DNA of 63,807 nt. Origin: Shewanella profunda (GTDB lineage: Bacteria; Pseudomonadota; Gammaproteobacteria; Enterobacterales; Shewanellaceae). Under the pieces are notes generated by a model, which was not told the origin of the DNA, ran no database searches, and worked only from the letters and a program-made list of their open reading frames with translations. Both the position numbers and the translations under genes were made by a program. The stretch lies in assembly GCF_023283765.1 (NCBI RefSeq), contig NZ_JAKILG010000025.1, positions 1 through 63,807 of the forward strand. The letters run 5' to 3'. Shown one piece after another: positions 57,850 to 63,807 of this stretch; position 1 is the stretch's first letter; every line of letters begins with the position of its first letter.

Positions 57850-58866
57850 TTACATTGGACGGTTCTTTTCAATCAGCCGATTAAAAATCGCATTCACAGA
57901 TAAAGAGACACCATGGGCAAGTTTATCGGCCAGCCTTTTCTTCACTTGGTAACGCAACCTATATACTGTGCGCTCCATAGCCAGTGACATAATCACATCA
58001 TCACTGGTCGAAATAGCATCGACCAATCCTAGCTCAATCGCCTGTTGGCCATACCAATGCTCACCTGTTGCAACGATAGCTAAATCAAGTTCAGGGCGAT
58101 ATTTGCTCACAAACTCTTTGAACAACACATGGGTTTCTTCTAGTTCCTCTTGGAACTTCTGCCTTCCCTCATCGGTGTTTTCACCAAAAACCGTTAACGT
58201 CCGTTTGAAATCGCCAGCCGTATGCTGCTCATAGTCAATTTCATGTTTTTTCAGTAGACGATTAAAGTTAGGCAATTGGGCAACAACGCCAATGGAACCG
58301 ACTATAGCAAAAGGCGCGGCATAAATTTTATTCGCTACGCAGGCCATCATATAGCCGCCACTGGCCGCCACTTTATCAACACATATCGTCAGCGGGATAG
58401 TGGCTTGACGTAAACGGTCAAGTTGGCTTGAGGCTAAACCATATCCATGGACCATACCACCACCACTCTCGACATTAACGACCACTTCATCCCCTTTTTC
58501 GGCGATAGCTAAAATAGCACTGATCTCTTCACGCAGTGAAGCAACCTCAGCGGCATCAATACTGCCCTTAAAGTCAATGACGAAAACCTTGCCTTTACAG
58601 GCATCATCCCCAGCTTTGTCTTTGGCCTTTTGATCAACTTTTAACTGCTTTTCATAGGCTTTGAATTGTTTCTTTGATAATAATTCTTCTTTCAAGCCAT
58701 GCTTCAATTCTTCCAATTCTTCAGACAAGTTGGTGATCCTAAGCTCGCCCTTGTCTGATTTGTGCTTAACCGTGGAGGCTAACACCACAATGATTACGGC
58801 AACGATTGCGACCACAATAGTGACGGCTTTCGCCAAAAACATTCCATACTCGTATAAAAATTCCAA
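57850..58866 (-). CDS. sohB: Inner-membrane serine protease SohB (S49 family)
   Basis: A 338-aa S49 peptidase. An N-terminal membrane helix (about 9-32) is followed by a charged coiled region and the protease domain with the nucleophile Ser in KVAASGGYMMACVA and the Lys region near the following helix. The sequence is collinear with E. coli SohB (FLYEYGMFLAKAVTIV, FKGSIDAAEVASLREEI, ATGEHWYGQQAIELGLVD). The start codon is TTG, with GGAGAG just upstream. Confidence 0.94.
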   Translation of the reverse strand: MEFLYEYGMFLAKAVTIVVAIVAVIIVVLASTVKHKSDKGELRITNLSEELEELKHGLKEELLSKKQFKAYEKQLKVDQKAKDKAGDDACKGKVFVIDFKGSIDAAEVASLREEISAILAIAEKGDEVVVNVESGGGMVHGYGLASSQLDRLRQATIPLTICVDKVAASGGYMMACVANKIYAAPFAIVGSIGVVAQLPNFNRLLKKHEIDYEQHTAGDFKRTLTVFGENTDEGRQKFQEELEETHVLFKEFVSKYRPELDLAIVATGEHWYGQQAIELGLVDAISTSDDVIMSLAMERTVYRLRYQVKKRLADKLAHGVSLSVNAIFNRLIEKNRPM

Positions 58867-58947
58867 AGTGCTCTCCGTTGGGACGCAAATTTGCGTATAT
58901 CTTCACTTAATTTATTGCTGGCTATTCTAACAGCCTAAAGGCCCATA

Positions 58948-58975
58948 AAAAAACCCAGCATCGGCTGGGTTTTTC
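58948..58975. terminator. Terminator downstream of the VolA-like gene
   Basis: Stem AAACCCAGC/GCTGGGTTT (58951-58959 with 58964-58972), loop ATCG, with long A and T runs on either side. Confidence 0.88.
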
Positions 58976-58990
58976 GGATTTAAGACAATA

Positions 58991-61465
58991 TTAGTTAGGG
59001 CAAGTGGCAATCACGTTGCTGTTTGTCACTAAAATTGTTGCATCACCACTAGCCGCATAGGTCGCTACTTGAGTCTGCATTTCAACAGTCGCTGCGCCAG
59101 CCATACCATCCGTTGAGGCCTTCTCACTTGGGTCAACAAGCGAACTGTGGTGCCCTTTAGCAAAGCGAACTACACCACTACCTTTAGTTGTTGCATTGAC
59201 ACAGGGTAAACCTAATGAAGAAATCAAAGGCTCGGTTCCTGATAATGGGAAGTTATCCACGCGATTTGGTAAGACCTGATCACCTAAGTTACCATTACCG
59301 TCTCCCGCGACTTCAATAAGATGCACAGGTAAACCAGTCGCTTTTAACATAGCAGCATGGTTAACAGGATCCGCGGAATCCACAGCTGTTTGCACCGCAA
59401 AAGCAAATGTTGGAATAAACTGCGCATATACGACTTGGACTAATGCCGCGTACTCTGGGCTTCCCGGCTCATAACCAGCCTTGTTAGCTGCATCGACTAA
59501 AGCTTTAAATGTCGCTGATGCTGTAATATTACTAAACAGCACTGGAGCGAAAGTTGCAGAGCCTGCAAATGAGCCAGCCAAACCGCCTGCAGGTGCAACT
59601 AACGATGCAGACTTGATTACATAGGCATTTTGTAAAGCTTCGCCCGTCGTTGGATGTTTCATACCTGTACTTGCATAGGTCGCAAAATCTGTACCGACAA
59701 TCGCACCTAAACTAAGCCCTTGGATACTAATTTTAGAGACATCAAAAACTTGAGATTGACCCGCCTGCGCTAACGCCTGTGCTAATCCAGTCAGTGCAAG
59801 CCGAACGCCCAAATGATCCATAGTCGCCTGACGGAAATTATCTCGCACAGATAGCGTGCTAGAAATATTCACAAACACTAATGGATTACCATTTGTAAAG
59901 GCATCGGGTTGACCAATCACATTTCCAAATGAAGGATCGGTTGCAGTCACTTCATAAGTGCCATCACCATTAGCATCAAAGGAGCGTGCGCCATGGAGCG
60001 GCATATCGATAGCAATTGTTGCTACTCCCATCGCCGCATAGGTGCCCGCATAGGCCAGTGACATTTCTTTACCGCCACCTAAACCATGCAGGGCGATGGT
60101 TGTTGGCCAACCTGCTGTCGGTGGTGTAAAGGTTTTATCTTGCTGTTGATAAAACGCTGCCAATTTTGTTGCATTAGGCATAGAAATCAACACAGATACG
60201 GTTTCATAGCTTTTGATTGCTGGGATAGGGTTGAACTTAGTGAGATGCTTAGTCTTATCCGCAGGCGTCTCATCATCCAACAGCCAGGTTTTACCTGCCA
60301 TTAATGACGGATTCGCTAAAGCATCGGCAGGATTTGCAATGCCATGAGCCACAGCTTGCATACCAAAATTCGTTTGGCTAAGCGTGCCCGCTTGCAGCGC
60401 TAACAATACAGAAACAGGGCTATCACCCTGCGCTTTCCAGCGGCCATTAATTAATGGCTGACCTGTAGACGATAAACAGCTTACCGAAGAACAATCACCG
60501 TAAATGGGCAGCTTAATTTTCGCGGTGTACACATCAGCCAAACTTGCAACCACATAGGCTTGTCCATCGGCAGGTGTGAGTCCAGCCGCTTGTGCAACTG
60601 TATAGCCAGCAGGTGTTGGCATTTGGTCAAAACTCGGAGCATAGGGTGCACCTTGAGCCATCAATAGTTTCGTCGTTTCATACACATTCGCAACCGACTG
60701 AGTAGTAAACAAACCTGAGTAACTAATAATGGATGGATCAACATTGTGGGCAGCCGCGATACCTTTCTCATAGCTATTAACTAAGGTTTGCAGCATCAGT
60801 TGATCTGGGGTTTCCAGTGGTAAAGTATTGATGTCCATCTTCAACAAACCATAGGTAGTTGAAGGGGCTATACCTCGTCCTTCTGAATCTTGGATAAGAT
60901 CTGTGGTCGCATAAATGTAAGACTGACCCGCCTTAAGCGGCTTAAGCGGCAAAATAACGACTTTATTGCCAGATGCGGTAGAAACAAAATCCACCCCAAA
61001 CTGTAATTCTGCTCCGACTTTACAAGCAGATACCGATGGTTTGCTCGTACATTCAGGATCAGAAGATAATGGGCCTCCAACGGTTGCTTCAAACATTCTC
61101 ACCGCACCTGGTTGTGCAACCGATGCAGCTGTTAAGGTCAGCGGTGTCCCATCATGTTTTTTGGCTAAATCGATATCAATAGAAATAGGCGATGTTGTCG
61201 ACCAACCGTCAAGCGCCCCAAGCGCAATTTGTGGATCGACATAGTTACCCGAGCTTTCACCCGGAATAGTTAATGTGCCGTCAGTGGTGCCACTGAAGAG
61301 TAAATCGTTTGGTAATGGTACTTTGGAATTGGCAGGGTCGAACACCATACGCGATTCAGGGATGAGCACTTCCGTATTATCCTTGAGTTCGTTATAGCTG
61401 TCCTCGCCACATCCTGTGAGGCCTAGTGCGGATGCAATGGCAACACCCAAAATGAGTCTTTTCAT
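58991..61465 (-). CDS. VolA/Pla-1/cef-type lipoprotein lipase
   Basis: An 824-aa precursor with a lipoprotein signal ending LGLTGC (lipidated Cys19), so it is membrane-anchored, possibly surface-exposed like Vibrio cholerae VolA. The first half is an Ig-like or beta-rich domain; the C-terminal half is an alpha/beta hydrolase with the oxyanion region ALHGLGGGKE and the nucleophile elbow GLSLGA. Pla-1/cef lipases release fatty acids from lysophospholipids outside the cell. GGGGAAAAAAG precedes the ATG. It is divergent from yciK. Confidence 0.87.
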   Translation of the reverse strand: MKRLILGVAIASALGLTGCGEDSYNELKDNTEVLIPESRMVFDPANSKVPLPNDLLFSGTTDGTLTIPGESSGNYVDPQIALGALDGWSTTSPISIDIDLAKKHDGTPLTLTAASVAQPGAVRMFEATVGGPLSSDPECTSKPSVSACKVGAELQFGVDFVSTASGNKVVILPLKPLKAGQSYIYATTDLIQDSEGRGIAPSTTYGLLKMDINTLPLETPDQLMLQTLVNSYEKGIAAAHNVDPSIISYSGLFTTQSVANVYETTKLLMAQGAPYAPSFDQMPTPAGYTVAQAAGLTPADGQAYVVASLADVYTAKIKLPIYGDCSSVSCLSSTGQPLINGRWKAQGDSPVSVLLALQAGTLSQTNFGMQAVAHGIANPADALANPSLMAGKTWLLDDETPADKTKHLTKFNPIPAIKSYETVSVLISMPNATKLAAFYQQQDKTFTPPTAGWPTTIALHGLGGGKEMSLAYAGTYAAMGVATIAIDMPLHGARSFDANGDGTYEVTATDPSFGNVIGQPDAFTNGNPLVFVNISSTLSVRDNFRQATMDHLGVRLALTGLAQALAQAGQSQVFDVSKISIQGLSLGAIVGTDFATYASTGMKHPTTGEALQNAYVIKSASLVAPAGGLAGSFAGSATFAPVLFSNITASATFKALVDAANKAGYEPGSPEYAALVQVVYAQFIPTFAFAVQTAVDSADPVNHAAMLKATGLPVHLIEVAGDGNGNLGDQVLPNRVDNFPLSGTEPLISSLGLPCVNATTKGSGVVRFAKGHHSSLVDPSEKASTDGMAGAATVEMQTQVATYAASGDATILVTNSNVIATCPN

Positions 61466-61726
61466 CTTTTTTCCCCAAATCTTGTTGTAATAGTTTTGTT
61501 TTCCCCAAGAAATTAGTCACAATAGCTCGAAATCTATGACTAATAGGGCTTATGTTAGCCCCTAACTCGTTTCAAGTTAACGTAAAAATATTGAGTTAGC
61601 TACAAGTTTGTCACAAACATTTTTGCTATTGATAACAAAGTTTCATTCGTTTGTTTGAAACATCTGTTTATCACTTCGGCGGATCTAGAAAGGGCGGGCG
61701 TTCTCGCCAAGGGGAATAAAAGACTC

Positions 61727-62464
61727 ATGTTGGAATATCAAGCAGCAAAAGATTTACTTCAAGGTAAAACAATCTTAGTCACTGGTGCGGGTGCGGGTAT
61801 TGGTAAAGCGGCCGCTATTGAATTTGCAAAACATGGTGCCACTGTGATTTTGCTGGGAAAAACGGTCAAAAAGCTTGAAGCAGTTTACGATGCAATAGAA
61901 CAGGCAGGTTACCCAACGCCCGCCATAGTGCCACTAGATCTGAAAGGCGCAACCGAACAAAACTACCAAGATATGGCCGACACCATTGCAGAACAATTTG
62001 GTCATTTAGATGGCTTACTGCATAACGCCAGTTTACTCGGCGCCTTAGGCCCGTTTGAACACATAGATATTCCCTCACTCGAAGATGTGTTGAAGGTCAA
62101 TGTGACAGCGCAAGTGATGCTAACTAAAGCCCTGTTACCTGTGATGCGCAAAGCACAAAGTGCCTCGATCATCTTCACGTCGAGCAGTGTCGGTCGCCAA
62201 GGCCGCGCCTATTGGGGTCCCTATGCATTCTCTAAATTTGCCACCGAAGGCATGATGCAAGTGCTTGCACATGAGTGCGACGGCACATCGGTACGCGTCA
62301 ATAGCATCAATCCTGGCGCTACCCGCACTGAGATGCGTGCGAAAGCCTATCCAGCTGAGAACCCACTGGATCTCAAAACCGCAGAAGACATTATGCCAAC
62401 CTATTTGTATCTCATGGGTCAAGACTCAAACGCAGTAAATGGGCAACAGTTTAACGCCCAATAG
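61727..62464 (+). CDS. yciK: Short-chain dehydrogenase YciK
   Basis: A 245-aa classical SDR. The cofactor motif TGAGAGIGKA is at about 19-28, NASLLG gives the structural NAG-like motif, and the catalytic residues are in SSSVGRQGRAYWGPYAFSK (Ser, Tyr and Lys). It is very close in layout to E. coli YciK, whose substrate is not defined. The ATG at 61727 follows AAGGGGA; a longer frame from 61655 has no support. Confidence 0.9.
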   Translation: MLEYQAAKDLLQGKTILVTGAGAGIGKAAAIEFAKHGATVILLGKTVKKLEAVYDAIEQAGYPTPAIVPLDLKGATEQNYQDMADTIAEQFGHLDGLLHNASLLGALGPFEHIDIPSLEDVLKVNVTAQVMLTKALLPVMRKAQSASIIFTSSSVGRQGRAYWGPYAFSKFATEGMMQVLAHECDGTSVRVNSINPGATRTEMRAKAYPAENPLDLKTAEDIMPTYLYLMGQDSNAVNGQQFNAQ

Positions 62465-62494
62465 TCGAGCAGCTTAGCTGTACTCAACAGCAAT

Positions 62495-62518
62495 AAAGGG
62501 CCGATCCCAAGGCCCTTT
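62495..62518. terminator. Bidirectional terminator between yciK and the BNR protein gene
   Basis: A perfect 8-bp stem AAAGGGCC/GGCCCTTT with an 8-nt loop between convergent genes. Confidence 0.8.
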
Positions 62519-62568
62519 GTTATTTGAAATTTCTGTAAGATAAACTCAATATTTGCGGATTATGTTAG

Positions 62569-63561
62569 TCATTTACAAGCTGTCACGCCGTCGACCACAT
62601 TAAGCTGAATTTTTGCAAAATAAATCATTGTTTTAGGCTTGGCTGTAGCACTGCCATCGTCAATCAGACTCGGCATATCTATCTGTTCATCTGCGAACTC
62701 ATGGCTTGAGTAATAACTCACCCACAACTCATTTCCTTCAATGACAACGCCCGCATAACTGGTATCGCCCTTAGATGGTAGTGTGAGTAGCTCTTGAACC
62801 ACACCAGTATCTGGATAAATTTCAACTAAAGCAGTTCGAACTTGATTTTCATATAGCCGTACCACGGCCAACAGACGGGATTGATACATAAACATCACTG
62901 GCCCACCAATGCGCTTATCTAATTCTTGCCATTGCCAATCGATGAATGGTGCTTGACTGCGGCCGAGCAAACCGACAAATTCAGGCCCCCATACGGGATC
63001 GCGCCTCAATAGACAAAAGCCACTGCCTTGATGAAAAACAATGGCACTTTCGTTGACATAACCCTGATTATTAAACACCTTTAGCCAAGTCTCAAACTGC
63101 ACGCCATCGTCACTCTTATACAAGCGGGTGTCACCATCAGGCCCAGCGCGATAACCCACGCCATAAAGCACATTTTGATGCTCTGTTAGGCGCCATAACC
63201 AATATCCCTTATCACCAATTTTGAGTGCATCCGACCATACGACGCCATCCAGTGAACGCCAAAGATGTGACTGTAAGCCTGACTTATCGTGTAAGGTGCC
63301 ACCGCCGAGTAAGAGTAATTCCCCTTGATACTCAATCAGTTTGCCATCACGCAAATCGGCTTCATCCGAACAAATAAGCGCCACGCTCTGCCAAGTATCG
63401 CCTAAATCCGTTGAACGTAGGATACGCAGTGCACCATCGGGTGAAACATGGGCTGTACCTTCACGAAAAACGCAAAATAGTGCCCCCTGAAACGCGATTA
63501 AGTCGGTAAATGCATTATGGGCGCCCTGCTCCCAAATCCGTTTCACTGATTTTAATTTCAT
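62569..63561 (-). CDS. Sialidase-fold (BNR/Asp-box) beta-propeller protein
   Basis: A 330-aa protein with no signal peptide. Three Asp-box motifs are visible: STDLGDTW, SLDGVVW and SDDGVQF, spaced as in six-bladed sialidase-like propellers. The Arg triad of true sialidases is not clear, so hydrolytic activity is not claimed. A cytoplasmic or non-enzymatic carbohydrate-binding role is possible. AAGGAA lies 8 nt before the ATG. It runs leftward and its promoter lies next to the insertion sequence. Confidence 0.68.
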   Translation of the reverse strand: MKLKSVKRIWEQGAHNAFTDLIAFQGALFCVFREGTAHVSPDGALRILRSTDLGDTWQSVALICSDEADLRDGKLIEYQGELLLLGGGTLHDKSGLQSHLWRSLDGVVWSDALKIGDKGYWLWRLTEHQNVLYGVGYRAGPDGDTRLYKSDDGVQFETWLKVFNNQGYVNESAIVFHQGSGFCLLRRDPVWGPEFVGLLGRSQAPFIDWQWQELDKRIGGPVMFMYQSRLLAVVRLYENQVRTALVEIYPDTGVVQELLTLPSKGDTSYAGVVIEGNELWVSYYSSHEFADEQIDMPSLIDDGSATAKPKTMIYFAKIQLNVVDGVTACK

Positions 63562-63619
63562 CCAACTTTTCCTTCGCCGTATTTGCTCATGTTATAACAT
63601 CATCAAATAACAGAAAGCA

Positions 63620-63635
63620 AAAAGGCCGCTAGGCG
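63620..63635 (-). terminator. Terminator hairpin split by the insertion sequence
   Basis: AAAAAGGCCGCTAGGCG ends exactly at the IS border. With GCGGCC expected on the other side it would form GGCCGC-TAG-GCGGCC with a T run on the minus strand. It would have ended a leftward gene now lying beyond the element (inference). Confidence 0.45.
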
Positions 63636-63650
63636 CTGTCTCTTATACAC

Positions 63651-63681
63651 AAATCCCCCGATAAATTCGGGGGATTTTTTT
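63651..63681 (+). terminator. Hairpin inside the IS left end
   Basis: A perfect 11-bp stem AAATCCCCCGA/TCGGGGGATTT (63651-63661 with 63667-63677) and a T run form a terminator, 55 bp before the transposase start. It would stop outside transcription from reaching the transposase gene. Confidence 0.8.
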
Positions 63682-63735
63682 GAACTCGCGCTGATATTGT
63701 TGATCTGATCTACAAAACAACTTTAGGCGCACGCT

Positions 63736-63807
63736 ATGAATTTTATTTCCAACCCAGCACAATGGGCCCAACATCTCTTCCAACATGCCAGTTTAGGTGA
63801 TGCTCGG
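63736..63807 (+). CDS. IS4-family transposase, N-terminal fragment
   Basis: Only 24 codons are inside the window: MNFISNPAQWAQHLFQHASL then GDAR. This matches the start of Tn5-type transposases, in which an AxxWAxxxFxxAxLGDxR pattern opens the DNA-binding N-terminal domain. The gene is cut by the window edge, not known to be broken. Confidence 0.82.
   Translation, partial: MNFISNPAQWAQHLFQHASLGDAR

Larger units (their letters stand above)
63636..63807 (+). mobile_element. Left end of an IS4-family (IS50-like) insertion sequence
   Basis: The element starts CTGTCTCTTATACACA, nearly the Tn5/IS50 end sequence, and contains a protective hairpin and the start of a transposase. The element leaves the window at its right edge. 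The target duplication should be 9 bp, here CGCTAGGCG (63627-63635), if the family rule holds. Confidence 0.88.

Overview
The window looks like chromosomal DNA of a Shewanella-type gammaproteobacterium. This is inferred from gene order and protein sequence (FolX, SohB, GmhB, PflB and AckA close to the E. coli proteins, mixed with families I associate with Shewanella and Vibrio such as DUF3083, DUF3360 and a VolA-like lipase). Several blocks keep the E. coli order: gmhB next to an rRNA operon, ligA-zipA-cysZ-cysK, yfbV-ackA-pta, folX-yfcH, and tesA divergent from a YbbA/YbbP ABC pair.

Layout. 1-360: promoter and leader of an rRNA operon that runs leftward out of the window. 0.36-8.6 kb: gmhB, a FadR-type GntR regulator with a FabH-like synthase, an LRAT-fold protein, then an acetate block (DUF485-ActP, CRP-like site) followed by a cNMP/CBS/nucleotidyltransferase sensor and a DEDDh exonuclease. 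9-20.5 kb: a DsbA-like protein, a YeeZ-like reductase, an HD-GYP protein, DUF2919, ligA, zipA, smc, cysZ. 20.6-24.2 kb: an RDD membrane protein and a second KAS III gene lie between cysZ and cysK. 24.4-33 kb: a more variable part with a methyltransferase, a TehA-like channel, a TonB-dependent receptor, a YfcC-type carrier and a LysR regulator. 33-45 kb: mixed-acid fermentation block with a formate channel fused to CBS domains, a DUF3360 membrane protein, pflB, pflA, yfbV, ackA and pta. 45-63.6 kb: a small lipoprotein, an RNA-methyltransferase-like gene, an AI-2E exporter, folX, yfcH, gltS, a short signal peptidase I, the YbbAP-type ABC system, tesA, DUF3083, sohB, a VolA-like lipoprotein lipase, yciK and an intracellular sialidase-fold protein. 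The right edge enters an IS4-family (IS50-like) insertion sequence that has split a terminator hairpin.

How the genes fit together. The 33-45 kb block converts pyruvate to acetyl-CoA and formate (PflB, activated by PflA), exports formate (FocA), and makes ATP and acetate (Pta, AckA). ActP at 6.6-8.3 kb takes acetate back up. Two near-identical palindromes of the PdhR type (AATTGGT-N3-ACCAATT) lie in front of pflB and in front of the DUF3360 gene, so this uncharacterised transporter is probably part of the same pyruvate-responsive regulon. Both leaders also contain short ORFs and hairpins. This arrangement, together with the FocA-CBS fusion, is the most interesting system in the window.
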